DNA of 64,000 nucleotides from an uncultured Veillonella sp. (GTDB lineage: Bacteria; Bacillota; Negativicutes; Veillonellales; Veillonellaceae). A program made the position numbers and the translations under genes. The notes below the pieces were generated by a model, which saw nothing but the letters and a program-made list of their open reading frames with translations, had not been told where the DNA came from and made no database searches. The stretch is taken from contig UPXS01000006.1 in assembly GCA_900538355.1 (NCBI GenBank), positions 66,863 to 130,862 on the forward strand, written 5' to 3'. Shown here in pieces: positions 6,669 through 16,213 of this stretch (position 1 is the stretch's first letter; each line of letters starts with the position of its first letter).

Positions 6669-8245
6669 TCAAAGGCCTCCTCAATATAATCTGGTATATT
6701 AAATACTCTATCACTTGTCAAAATAGTATATGCAGATTCAGATTTACTATTAATCATTTTCCGTAGTACAATAGGTAGATTTTCACTTCTTCCATCACTA
6801 TATTCCTTTACAGGATATTCAGCATCTTTTTCTATATTAATAATTTCATCCAGAGCTTTAGAATTAATATTATAAAAGCAAACCTCCCATGTCCAATCTT
6901 TGATTGTTTTTCCCATAAAGAAATTAATATTAGGAGATGAGTCATTAGCTGTCTTAGCCTCATTTATTTTTTTCTGTTTTGCATCATTGTCCGTAATAAC
7001 GGCGACTTTTTTCTCATTATCTTTCATAAGATCTAAATAATTTTTATATGATAAGCCATTTAATGAAATAATTGTTATATTATCCTCATCTAGCGAGGTT
7101 TTATAACATTGTTCATATAACAATGCTAACAATAAATACTCAGTTTTACCTTCAACTAGTATAACTTTATTTGATAATAAAAACTCTAACAGCTTATTAT
7201 CATCAGATTTGTGAAAAAACTGTACTGTATTTTTATCAAGATTATTAAATGACTTACTTTGTGTTGTTCCGATCCAAAGTATATTATTTAATCCTAAACG
7301 ACTTGTTATTAAATTTGAATGGGTAGTCAAAATTATTTGACTATCTTCACAATGATTCTTAATCCTATTAATCATTGATCGTAAGTTACTATGACTTAAA
7401 TGATTTTCTGGCTCCTCGAGTAAAATCAACTCAATGGTTTCACCAGCTTTTGCTAATGCAATCTCCGTTTTAATTATATTTTCCATCCCACTCCCTTTTG
7501 ATTCTAGTGGAATGTTATTATCATAAATTGTAATTAAATTCTCTAATATTAATTTAGATTCATTAATATTAAATACTCGATTATCATCAATTAATAAACT
7601 ATTATCCCCTGAGAAAATATTATTTAAAGATTCACGAAAGAAATGTCTATTTTTATTACGTTCATTAGAGTCAAAAATATTATTAAATATTTGTTTATTA
7701 TAATAATTATAGGAAGAATTCGTATCATTCTTTGATGTATCAATTGATATTGCTTTAAGTAAATTATTTTGATATACATAAGATCGACCACTAAATGTTT
7801 CCCATTTTAAAATATAATAATCTACAGGAATCGTTGAATTAAAGCTAAGATTTCCATCACTTAATTCATCAGAGAATTCACATATAAATCGAAGTCCAAA
7901 TAACTCTTTCTTTTTATGATTATGCTGACCAAAAAGATCTTGACTTCTAGGATGGCTCCCATCAATATCTAACTCTAGTTCTATTAATATTTTTGGCAAT
8001 GTCTCTAAAGAAGGATTTTGTTGATATTTAATAACATTATTTATATTAAATAAATTTAGCAAAACTGATTTATCAGTATTTTTATAAGACTGAAATATCA
8101 CTAATTTAATAGCCTCAAGAATTGTGCTTTTACCAGCCTCATTTTCACCAACTAGAATATTCAAGTTCTTATTGAACTCAATTTTGAAATTAAGAAACTT
8201 CTTAAAACCATTTATATATAATGATTTAATAGATGATTTTGACAT
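6653..8245 (-). CDS. gajA: Gabija-like GajA, OLD-family ATPase/TOPRIM nuclease
   Basis: A 530-residue protein with an N-terminal ABC-type ATPase: Walker A 'VGENEAGKST' at residues 32-41 and Walker B 'LILLEEPENHLSH' near 275. A C-terminal TOPRIM nuclease domain has 'VILVEGKTEYLLL' near 360 and 'VAVITDND' near 415. This is the OLD-family layout of GajA, the DNA nicking/cleaving subunit of Gabija. RBS ATAGGAG and a TATAAT box lie just upstream. A terminator at 8284-8320 separates it from hsdR, so gajA-gajB is its own transcription unit. The DNA is much more AT-rich than the housekeeping genes, suggesting transfer. Confidence 0.82.
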   Translation of the reverse strand: MSKSSIKSLYINGFKKFLNFKIEFNKNLNILVGENEAGKSTILEAIKLVIFQSYKNTDKSVLLNLFNINNVIKYQQNPSLETLPKILIELELDIDGSHPRSQDLFGQHNHKKKELFGLRFICEFSDELSDGNLSFNSTIPVDYYILKWETFSGRSYVYQNNLLKAISIDTSKNDTNSSYNYYNKQIFNNIFDSNERNKNRHFFRESLNNIFSGDNSLLIDDNRVFNINESKLILENLITIYDNNIPLESKGSGMENIIKTEIALAKAGETIELILLEEPENHLSHSNLRSMINRIKNHCEDSQIILTTHSNLITSRLGLNNILWIGTTQSKSFNNLDKNTVQFFHKSDDNKLLEFLLSNKVILVEGKTEYLLLALLYEQCYKTSLDEDNITIISLNGLSYKNYLDLMKDNEKKVAVITDNDAKQKKINEAKTANDSSPNINFFMGKTIKDWTWEVCFYNINSKALDEIINIEKDAEYPVKEYSDGRSENLPIVLRKMINSKSESAYTILTSDRVFNIPDYIEEAFEWIRS

Positions 8246-8283
8246 AAATTAAGCTCCTATATATTATATTTTCATAAAAATAG

Positions 8284-8323
8284 AAAGTAGTACTAGACAC
8301 CATATAGTGTCTAATACTACTTC
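8284..8323 (-). terminator. Terminator after hsdR
   Basis: Minus-strand stem GTAGTATTAGACAC/GTGTCTAGTACTAC followed by TTTCTATTTTTATG, located between the hsdR stop codon and gajA. Confidence 0.75.
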
Positions 8324-8394
8324 TAAACTTCCCTGACCATATATGGACAAAACTACAAGTATTTTATTATTTAATCCAATTTCATTAAACTATA

Positions 8395-11300
8395 TTATTT
8401 TAGTTCATCTCTTAACGGTATAACGTCATCAAACAAACACACTTCCCATGCTTCTATCATATGTTGAGGATATGAGAATGGATCTGCATCTGGGTGTTGT
8501 TGTACATATACGGGATAGTTAGCACTGCCTACTATCCTATTTTTATTATATATATCCTCACCAACTGTAGATTGATTTACGGATACCATAAGTTCATCTA
8601 CATCAACACACCACGTTGAAGCAAAGTCTTCAACAACAGAATCATAGGCCTTAGTAAAGTATTCTCGTTTAATTTTCAATAAATTACTATCTTGATCTAT
8701 TACGTGTGTATCAATATCATCAAGGATATTTTTGTAAATAGCTCGAACGGATTCACTCTTATTTAATTTAGTTAAGGCATCTTCAATCTTTGCACGAGTG
8801 TCTTGGCTATTCGGCTCATATTCACTTAATAAGGCATCTATATAACTTTTATCAACTGTATAAGTTTGAACTGTATTAGAGTCAAAGAAGTCAATAAGTT
8901 CAATACCTGGTTCGGTCTTGTCATCAGGCTTTAAAGATGATTTTATTGTATTATATAAACCTATATTATCTTCTATAATTGCAATTTTTTTAGTGAAAGT
9001 TCCATGTTTGTCCCCATCAAGCTCTATATTGAATTCATCATATGAGGCTATAGCACGATATGCTTTATTTAAATCTTGGAAACACTTCACAAAATTAATT
9101 CTATCTGATATGGGAGCATGTTCTGTAATAGGATTATTAGAATTTACTGCATCTAATTTAACTAAAGCCGTATAAGCAGCATTAAATTTCTTTTTAGATT
9201 CTTCATATGTTGGGTATATTAAACTACTGTTATTATTTGTTTGAGAATACAAGCGTGTTGCCGCATATACATGCTCTTTCATAGTAGCAGGTTTTCTAAA
9301 GGTCGTAATAAGACCTTTATCTTTCCCTTTATACGTCCTATTTGTTCTAGAAAAAGCTTGTATAAGACCAGCATATTGAAGGTTTCTATCTACAAAAAGC
9401 GCCTGACATCTTGGTGCATCAAAGCCAGTAAGTAATCGATCGACAACAATAACTAAATCTAGATGTTTGCCGAACTCTTTAAACTCACCTTTTTTACGAG
9501 CCAGGCGATTGTTAATATCTCCATTATAACGATTGATACTTTCAACCGACCAAGATGTACCAAACATCTTGTTATATTCAGTAATAATCTCTGCCATTTC
9601 AGCTTCTTTTTCTGCTGAATCCTTTGTATTTTCCTCTAAAGAGTACGTTATGGCCACACGAGGAAAATCTGGATCATTCATAACAGCACCCTGTCGTAAA
9701 GGCTGATTCGGAAATTGTGTTTCTATCCAGTTTTTATCAGAGGTAAACTCTTTAATAGCCTTATAATAACGCTTCGCCATATTGATAGAGCTAGTTGTTA
9801 AAATAGCCGACATTGTTGGTTTACCGTCTTTAAATACGAACTTACGATACGCATTATTAGGGCTTAAAATCTTACGAATTACCGATAAAATATGATCATC
9901 AGATTCATAGTGAGCATTTTGAAGGTATCCTTCTTTATCAATATCTTTCATTGATTCAACTGCAGATACCAGCTCCTCATCAGTAAAACTAATATTTTTC
10001 TGATCCGCACGCATAGCACGATATACTACATTAGCAATCTCATCTTCATGAATTGTAGACTCATGCTCCACTTGAAAGCCTAATACAGCACCATCTTCTA
10101 ATGCATTTTTTATAGTGTACCGATGTAGCACTTCTCCATATTGGTCATGTGTAGTTCGTGCGTATTGTCCATCTGCACTTTTTTTATTTTCTTCAAAAAT
10201 AGGTGTTCCAGTAAATCCAAACCACGTTGATTTAGGGAATACTTTTTTAATATCATCCATATTTTCAGCACTAATAGCACGATGACATTCATCCACAATA
10301 AACACAATATGTTTTCCACGTAACATAGCTAATTTATCGGGCTTATATTCTTGCAGATCTGCAACAGCCTTATTTAGCTTTTGGCGTGTAGTAACTATAA
10401 CTACATTCGTACTTGTATCCGATATAAGTGCTTTTGAAAGTTCTCTTGTACTGCCAGTACCAACAATCAATGTATTATTGTTAGTGTTAACCCCTGTAGA
10501 ATAAGCAGATGCAAATTTAGTAAACTCAGATGTTGTTTGATTATCTAAGTCCTTTCGATCTAACAACATAATCGTTCTGTCTACACCAGCTTTTTGAGCC
10601 AATAACTTAGTAGATACAAAACTTGTTAATGTTTTACCTGATCCTGTAGCATGCCAGATATAGCCAGACTCATGTTTACCAGCACCTTTAAATATAGCTT
10701 CAATAGCATGAATTTGATATGGATGTAATACCATAAGAACTTTATTACTTGGTTCTTCACTGACTATCATATATTCAGATACCAACTCATGAGCCCTAGG
10801 TATATTTAACACCTGTTTAGCAAATTCGTTGATATTCTCAACCTTTGTATTATCTCTTGTGCGCCATGAGAACATAAACTTTTCCTGTAGCTCACCTTTT
10901 GGTGCTGCAGCCATATAACGTGTTGTTTGCTCATTAGACATCACAAATAGTTGTAATGTTTGAAAAATAGTATTAGAGAAAGTCCCCTCATCTACATATT
11001 TTTCAATCTGATAATAAGCTTGTTTAACTCCATCCTTAGCTATTGCAGTTTTCAACTCAATTTGAATAATTGGTAATCCACTAATCAATAAGGTAACATC
11101 AAAACGACGTTCCCGCTCTTCTAATTTAGATCTACCCTTTGCAATTTGGTTTACAATCTCATAAGAAGAAAAACCGCCATTTTTCTCAAGACTTGAATAA
11201 ACTACTAACTCTATACGTCCTAAACCATTATCACGTTCAAGAACAATAGAACATTTTCCCTTTTCCCCACGCAACCATTTAGCCGCATCAAATGGCGTTT

Positions 11301-11529
11301 TGGTACTAGCTAGGATTTCAGATTTAATTCTTTCAAATTCACTATCAGTTAAATCATGACCATCTAGTTCACTCTTATTTCGATTTTCAATTTTATCGCG
11401 TAAATTCCGCCATAAGTCAGCTTCAGATTTTAAATCTGGACGATAGGTCCATTGCCCGTGCCCCTCACAAAGCAATTCAATTAAATTTTGTTCAAGCTGA
11501 GCTTCTTTTGTAATTTTCAATTTAACCAT
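8395..11529 (-). CDS. hsdR: Type I restriction enzyme, R (motor/nuclease) subunit HsdR
   Basis: About 1,044 residues. The order is: N-terminal PD-(D/E)xK nuclease with 'LPIIQIELKTA' near residue 150; Walker A 'WHATGSGKT' near 297; DEAD-like 'DECHR' near 413; helicase motifs 'GFTGTP' and 'VVDRLLTGFDAP'; then a long helical C-terminal region that docks on the methylase. It translocates DNA and cleaves it when the HsdS target is unmethylated. I chose the ATG at 11529 (MVKLKITKEAQL) over an in-frame TTG at 11556. The short gap after hsdS contains a tandem 10-mer TGTGGGGTTG and only a weak ribosome site. Confidence 0.93.
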   Translation of the reverse strand: MVKLKITKEAQLEQNLIELLCEGHGQWTYRPDLKSEADLWRNLRDKIENRNKSELDGHDLTDSEFERIKSEILASTKTPFDAAKWLRGEKGKCSIVLERDNGLGRIELVVYSSLEKNGGFSSYEIVNQIAKGRSKLEERERRFDVTLLISGLPIIQIELKTAIAKDGVKQAYYQIEKYVDEGTFSNTIFQTLQLFVMSNEQTTRYMAAAPKGELQEKFMFSWRTRDNTKVENINEFAKQVLNIPRAHELVSEYMIVSEEPSNKVLMVLHPYQIHAIEAIFKGAGKHESGYIWHATGSGKTLTSFVSTKLLAQKAGVDRTIMLLDRKDLDNQTTSEFTKFASAYSTGVNTNNNTLIVGTGSTRELSKALISDTSTNVVIVTTRQKLNKAVADLQEYKPDKLAMLRGKHIVFIVDECHRAISAENMDDIKKVFPKSTWFGFTGTPIFEENKKSADGQYARTTHDQYGEVLHRYTIKNALEDGAVLGFQVEHESTIHEDEIANVVYRAMRADQKNISFTDEELVSAVESMKDIDKEGYLQNAHYESDDHILSVIRKILSPNNAYRKFVFKDGKPTMSAILTTSSINMAKRYYKAIKEFTSDKNWIETQFPNQPLRQGAVMNDPDFPRVAITYSLEENTKDSAEKEAEMAEIITEYNKMFGTSWSVESINRYNGDINNRLARKKGEFKEFGKHLDLVIVVDRLLTGFDAPRCQALFVDRNLQYAGLIQAFSRTNRTYKGKDKGLITTFRKPATMKEHVYAATRLYSQTNNNSSLIYPTYEESKKKFNAAYTALVKLDAVNSNNPITEHAPISDRINFVKCFQDLNKAYRAIASYDEFNIELDGDKHGTFTKKIAIIEDNIGLYNTIKSSLKPDDKTEPGIELIDFFDSNTVQTYTVDKSYIDALLSEYEPNSQDTRAKIEDALTKLNKSESVRAIYKNILDDIDTHVIDQDSNLLKIKREYFTKAYDSVVEDFASTWCVDVDELMVSVNQSTVGEDIYNKNRIVGSANYPVYVQQHPDADPFSYPQHMIEAWEVCLFDDVIPLRDELK

Positions 11530-11558
11530 ATAACACAACCCCACACAACCCCACAAAA

Positions 11559-12755
11559 CTATACAAACATCTTTTGAAGCAACCCTTTTTTCACCTCTTG
11601 TAACTTATCTAGCTTACACTGATGAAGAGTAATATTTAAATTAAGTAATTTAAAAAATTGACCGATTGCTTTTTGTTCATCGAGATTAGGAAGTAATAGT
11701 TGTAGCTTTGAAAATGTAGGATATTGAACACGTTGTCGTTCAATCAATGATCCTGTAGCATAATTTTTATACATTTTCAAACTTGAAGGTAATAATAGCA
11801 CTTCTTTAAGGAAATCTGTATCAATATTTTTATCATAAACTATTGATACATAGTAACCAGAAACAGCTATAGGATAAAGCCCAGTATAAATATCTATAGA
11901 ACCTATAGTTATATTCATTGGATTATAAACAAGTGTATTAGTTTCAATGCGCTTAAACTGATCTTTTTTCTTTACCAAGAAATCCCGTTCATATCTATCG
12001 GACTTTTCTATTAAACCTGCTTCAGCGGTTAGTGACCATAAAGGTAACTTTGCATCTTCTGGATTTACAAAAGTATTAATTTGATTGGTAAAATCACCCA
12101 ACTTACGCTGTTCCCAAGCATCAGTAAAACCTTTAAATCTAATCTCTGGAAATTGACTTCCTTTTTTAGGGAATAATTTTTGCAATAACGCTTTTTTGGC
12201 TAATTTAAGTTTTTCAAGCTTACGCCGATGAAGGGTAATAATATTATCAAAGGACTCTAAAAAATTTGCTATTTGATTACTTTCTTCTAATCCAGGCAAT
12301 TGAATAGGCAGTTCCAAAATAATATTCGCAGATAAATTTCCTTGTCCACCTTGCAAATATTTACCTATGATACTTTCTTTATTTTTCCGTAAATATTGTG
12401 CAATAATTTTACCATTATATTCTAATGGTATCATAGCTAAAATAGCTTGATTAATTGCACCATTGATTTTACTGATTCCAACCTCACCACTAGTAGCTCC
12501 ATACATAGCATATAAAATAGTTCCTTTTTCAACTATTTTGGCAGAAGAATTATCTAACCCTTTTTGAGTTATATATAATTCTGTAGTATCACTGTTGATT
12601 TCAGCAGATCTAATAAATGGAATATCACCACCATAATACTCTTTATTTGAGGCTGTTGGCGTCCCACCAGAGTAAGATTTTACAACGTCCCCCAACTTAC
12701 GCTGTTCCCAATCTTCCGCAAATCCTTTAAATCGTATTCTAGGTTTATTTCTCAT
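11559..12755 (-). CDS. hsdS: Type I restriction-modification specificity subunit HsdS
   Basis: A 398-residue protein with two target-recognition domains and two conserved helical spacers. Each half begins with the same motif (RIRFKGF...WEQRKLGD at about residues 6-22 and EIRFKGF...WEQRKLGD at about 205-221). Each half ends in a coiled region (NIITLHRRKLEKLKLAKKALLQ and NITLHQCKLDKLQ). HsdS binds the bipartite DNA target and directs both methylation and cleavage. Its start overlaps the hsdM stop by 11 bp. No second hsdS or inverted partial copy is visible, so there is no sign of shuffling here. Confidence 0.92.
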   Translation of the reverse strand: MRNKPRIRFKGFAEDWEQRKLGDVVKSYSGGTPTASNKEYYGGDIPFIRSAEINSDTTELYITQKGLDNSSAKIVEKGTILYAMYGATSGEVGISKINGAINQAILAMIPLEYNGKIIAQYLRKNKESIIGKYLQGGQGNLSANIILELPIQLPGLEESNQIANFLESFDNIITLHRRKLEKLKLAKKALLQKLFPKKGSQFPEIRFKGFTDAWEQRKLGDFTNQINTFVNPEDAKLPLWSLTAEAGLIEKSDRYERDFLVKKKDQFKRIETNTLVYNPMNITIGSIDIYTGLYPIAVSGYYVSIVYDKNIDTDFLKEVLLLPSSLKMYKNYATGSLIERQRVQYPTFSKLQLLLPNLDEQKAIGQFFKLLNLNITLHQCKLDKLQEVKKGLLQKMFV

Positions 12756-14340
12756 GATTAAACACCTCTAGTACGCCATTTAACCATTCTTTATCTTCCT
12801 CAGCACATTCTAATTGAAGAAGCATATCATAAATGTCTTGTTCTAATTTTGATTCTTCTTCATTAATGGCTTTCATTTCCGCACCTAGAGCAACCATGTC
12901 TATTGGTGCTTCTTCTTCGAATGTATCAACATAGCGCGGAATGTTAAGATTAAAGTCATTTTCTTTAATCTCTTCAAAAGAAGCTAAATAAGCATATTTT
13001 TCGATACTTTCACGGTTTTTATATGTATCAACAATACGTTTAATATGCTCAGGTTCTAATTTATTTTGATTTTTTAACTTAGTAAAATCATTACTTGCAT
13101 CAATGAATAATACATCGCGACCTTTACGGTTCTTTTTAAGAATAATAACAGTTGTAGGAATAGATGTGCCAAAGAAAAGGTTTGCAGGCATACCTATAAC
13201 AGCATAAATGCTTCCATCTTCTAATAATTTTTTGCGAATTGTGCCTTCTGCTGCACCTCTAAATAGAACACCATGTGGCAAAACAATTGCCATTGTACCA
13301 GATGTTTTTAAGTGGTAAAAACCATGTAAAAGGAAGGCAAAGTCAGCCTTAGACTTAGGTGCAAGTTTTCCGTACCGATTAAAACGTGCATCATCCAAAA
13401 ATGTAGGATCTGCTGACCAGATAGCAGAATACGGAGGATTCATAACAACGGAATCAAACATATATGGTTCATCTGTAGGCCAATCTTTATTTAAGGTATC
13501 CCCATTATGTAGTCGTTGATCTTCGGCACTTACCCCATGAAGAATAAGGTTCATGCGTGCTAGATTATATGTGGTTACATTAAGTTCTTGACCATGATAT
13601 TGAACACGATCTGGATTATTTAAATATTTACGCACATTTAACATCAAAGAACCAGAACCCATTGTAGGATCGTATACAGTAAATGATGGTGTATTCTCTT
13701 GTCCAATTGTTACAATTTGAGCCATCATATCAGATACTTGTTGAGGAGTATAAAACTCACCTGCTTTTTTACCTGAACCAGCAGCAAATTCACCAATCAG
13801 ATATTCATATGCATCACCAATCACATCACCATCATGACCTAATACATCAACTTCATCAAGTTTTTTTATCACTTCACTAATTGTAATATTACGTTGATTA
13901 GCATCAACGCCTAATTGTTTTGAATCTAGGTCAATATCATCAAATAAACCTTCAAATTGTTTGTATGCTGTTTCTAAACGTACAAAAGCATTTCTTAAAT
14001 GAACTAATTCAAAAGAATTATCTTTAACAGCATTGGCAAGCTCACTAAATAAATATTGAGGCTCTATATGATACCCCAATGTATCAGACATGGTAGCAAT
14101 AAAGAAATCTTTACTTTTATCATCCAAAATATATGATTTATATAATTCTGTTTGCTTTGCCACAGTATTGTATTCATCAAGAGATTTATACGCTTTTACA
14201 ACCGTAGATTCTAATAACTTATCGGATAAATACTTATAGAATATTAAGCCTAATAGATAATCCTTATATTGATCAGCACTCATTTTGCCACGCAAACTAT
14301 CTGCAGCACTAAATAATTTTTGATTTAATTCGGCATCCAT
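12745..14340 (-). CDS. hsdM: Type I restriction-modification methyltransferase HsdM
   Basis: A 531-residue N6-adenine methyltransferase. An N-terminal helical HsdM_N domain (residues about 5-150) precedes the methylase fold. The SAM motif 'YDPTMGSGSLML' lies near residue 223 and the catalytic 'NPPY' (VVMNPPYSAIW) near 303. It protects host DNA and forms the M2S core with HsdS. It is the first gene of hsdM-hsdS-hsdR. The upstream region begins after a terminator for the yjbR-like gene. Confidence 0.95.
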   Translation of the reverse strand: MDAELNQKLFSAADSLRGKMSADQYKDYLLGLIFYKYLSDKLLESTVVKAYKSLDEYNTVAKQTELYKSYILDDKSKDFFIATMSDTLGYHIEPQYLFSELANAVKDNSFELVHLRNAFVRLETAYKQFEGLFDDIDLDSKQLGVDANQRNITISEVIKKLDEVDVLGHDGDVIGDAYEYLIGEFAAGSGKKAGEFYTPQQVSDMMAQIVTIGQENTPSFTVYDPTMGSGSLMLNVRKYLNNPDRVQYHGQELNVTTYNLARMNLILHGVSAEDQRLHNGDTLNKDWPTDEPYMFDSVVMNPPYSAIWSADPTFLDDARFNRYGKLAPKSKADFAFLLHGFYHLKTSGTMAIVLPHGVLFRGAAEGTIRKKLLEDGSIYAVIGMPANLFFGTSIPTTVIILKKNRKGRDVLFIDASNDFTKLKNQNKLEPEHIKRIVDTYKNRESIEKYAYLASFEEIKENDFNLNIPRYVDTFEEEAPIDMVALGAEMKAINEEESKLEQDIYDMLLQLECAEEDKEWLNGVLEVFNHEK

Positions 14341-14390
14341 AATATCTCCTAATTTTTCATTATTTATTCATAGTAATTAATTTTATTCTA

Positions 14391-14445
14391 CTACAAAAAA
14401 TACCACATATAAACACTTTACTAAAGTAACAGTGAAAATATGTGG
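14391..14445 (-). terminator. Terminator after the yjbR-like gene
   Basis: Minus-strand stem CCACATAT/ATATGTGG with an inner CACT/AGTG pairing, followed by TATTTTTTGTAG. It separates the small-protein cluster from hsdM. Confidence 0.6.
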
Positions 14446-14514
14446 CAAATTTTACATATAACAATAATATATGACTATTCTTTTGTTTTAAATCTCAATT
14501 TAGCCTAAATACGC

Positions 14515-14874
14515 TTACTTCTTCCCCACCAACTGATAGCTCATATCCACTAGCATTTTAAGTTTCTCTATATCTTCATATCTTTCAATATCCACCGAGA
14601 TCCAGTGTTGTTTATTCATATGATACGCAGGGTAGATTCCACTTTCACGAATTAGGGTAGGAATTAAATCAGGTTCACATTTTAGGTTAACCACATCTAT
14701 AGGTTCATTTGTATCTAAACCTACTTGATAGCCTTTAATAGCAAAGATTCCAGCAAACCATTTCTGATTATCTCTACGCCGGATAACAACATAGTCTGGG
14801 CATTTCTCCCAGGGATAATTAACATCACAAATATATTCTTGTTGTAAATAGTTAATAAAATTATTACGATTCAT
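14515..14874 (-). CDS. MmcQ/YjbR family protein
   Basis: A 119-residue cytoplasmic protein. The arrangement 'YPWEKCPDYVVIRRRDNQKWFAGIF' (about 20-45) followed by 'VVNLKCEPDLIPTLI' and 'GIYPAYHMNKQHWISV' is typical of the MmcQ/YjbR family, which adopts a CyaY-like double-wing fold proposed to bind DNA. The cellular role is unknown. It is the last gene of a small minus-strand group, 11 bp after the upstream gene, and is followed by a terminator. Confidence 0.8.
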   Translation of the reverse strand: MNRNNFINYLQQEYICDVNYPWEKCPDYVVIRRRDNQKWFAGIFAIKGYQVGLDTNEPIDVVNLKCEPDLIPTLIRESGIYPAYHMNKQHWISVDIERYEDIEKLKMLVDMSYQLVGKK

Positions 14875-14885
14875 AATTTTCTAGC

Positions 14886-15452
14886 TTATTTAACAGTTGA
14901 CCTTTCATACATTCCCTTTGGTATAGCACTCATACCAGCCATTCGTTTTGAATATTGTTCTTTATCATTTATATTTTCAGCATATTGAACAATATCTCTT
15001 AATTCTTTTGAAGGAATTTTAATATCTAAATCAGTCATTATAAAGTGAGTATATAAATATTTATCATCATATAGAGATTGAATATACATTTTCGATGAAG
15101 ATCGTTCTACTTCCATATAAATAGCTGGAGTAGCATCATTCCATACAGTAGCATATTGGATTGGTTTATATCCTGAATAAGGCTTATACATCGTAAAGAA
15201 CTCTATTACTTGCGCAAATAATTTATGTTTATTAGCTATCTCTGTTGGAGTTAATTCTCTTACCATAACACCCTCACGATATCCTTTACCATCATAACTA
15301 TAAATAGCATCATCCTCAGTACCGCTGTACGTTAAATTACTCGATTTAAGTGTTTGGAATGTAAATCCCTTTATAGTAAAAGGTTTAGTTCTTGAAAGTA
15401 CTTGTTTTGCTGGTTCAATTGAAGGTAATACATAATTAACTAATGGTGACAT
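14886..15452 (-). CDS. Hypothetical protein
   Basis: A 188-residue protein without a signal peptide or clear domain. It contains several beta-rich stretches such as 'YATVWNDATPAIYMEV'. The ATG used here has no good ribosome site at normal spacing; a GGAG lies about 20 bases upstream. The frame stays open back to about 15530, across the end of the upstream gene, in its -1 frame. It could therefore be a separate gene with a poor start, or the downstream part of a longer product made by frameshifting or split by a frameshift mutation. I do not recognise it. Confidence 0.5.
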   Translation of the reverse strand: MSPLVNYVLPSIEPAKQVLSRTKPFTIKGFTFQTLKSSNLTYSGTEDDAIYSYDGKGYREGVMVRELTPTEIANKHKLFAQVIEFFTMYKPYSGYKPIQYATVWNDATPAIYMEVERSSSKMYIQSLYDDKYLYTHFIMTDLDIKIPSKELRDIVQYAENINDKEQYSKRMAGMSAIPKGMYERSTVK

Positions 15453-15496
15453 TAGATCTTTATATACGTACTCCTGATCATGTGTCTTTAATAGTT

Positions 15497-16102
15497 CTAG
15501 TTCCTTTTTCTTAAATCATAAGCAACTTGGTAAGATAATGAAGGATCAGCTTTCATTCTAAAGCTTAGGACTCCTTCTAAAGTTCCCTTTTGATTTTGTC
15601 TAACTTCCCATGAACCATTTTTAATGGTCGGATATGAGAATGTATTGGCCATAGAGTTTCCTTCTTTTTCCTTGTGAATCGAGTATTTTAAATTACCTTC
15701 ATTAAAGATAAAATTGCCCCGTTTTACTTCTGTAGTCATAGGATCCCCTTTAACAGTTACTCCGAATCGACTACCTGAAGGAATTGTAAACTTTATATTT
15801 GCTCCATCATTCTTTAAAATAAACACAGAAGATGAAAAGCCTGCAGAGTGATTTAATTCCTCTGCAAAGTAAACTAATTCATCTATAGACCAGTTTTTAG
15901 GCTTATTGTCAGCATATTGTTTTCTTATCATAGTATTTACTTCAGACTCCATTTGCTTAGCTGTAGCATCCGACTTACGATAGTTTTGATATGCATCCTT
16001 TGAAATTGTAGGATCTGCACCTGGTATATTAATATCAATTGCTTGACTACCTAATGTCACAAAACTAAAACATAGTGCAGCCATTAACGCACGTTTCATC
16101 AT
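15497..16102 (-). CDS. Hypothetical secreted protein
   Basis: A 201-residue protein with a clear signal peptide (MMKRALMAALCFSFVTLGSQA, cleavage near residue 21). A helical segment (about 35-65) and a beta-rich C-terminal region of about 110 residues follow. The product should be exported to the envelope. No catalytic motif is visible and I do not recognise the family. It is upstream of the unrecognised 188-residue frame, which overlaps its end in the -1 frame. Confidence 0.6.
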   Translation of the reverse strand: MMKRALMAALCFSFVTLGSQAIDINIPGADPTISKDAYQNYRKSDATAKQMESEVNTMIRKQYADNKPKNWSIDELVYFAEELNHSAGFSSSVFILKNDGANIKFTIPSGSRFGVTVKGDPMTTEVKRGNFIFNEGNLKYSIHKEKEGNSMANTFSYPTIKNGSWEVRQNQKGTLEGVLSFRMKADPSLSYQVAYDLRKRN

Positions 16103-16213
16103 AAACTCTCATCCTTTCACATAATGTCTCCCCAATATTATATATATAGAATATCATATTTCATTTGACTCATAGTAGTATAATATATGTATAGGAACAA
16201 GGAGATGATATCT

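Noticed and set aside
11559..12755. Phase-variable hsdS by inversion
   Set aside because: The repeated motif at about residues 6 and 205 is the normal two-half structure of HsdS. There is no second hsdS, inverted partial copy or recombinase nearby.
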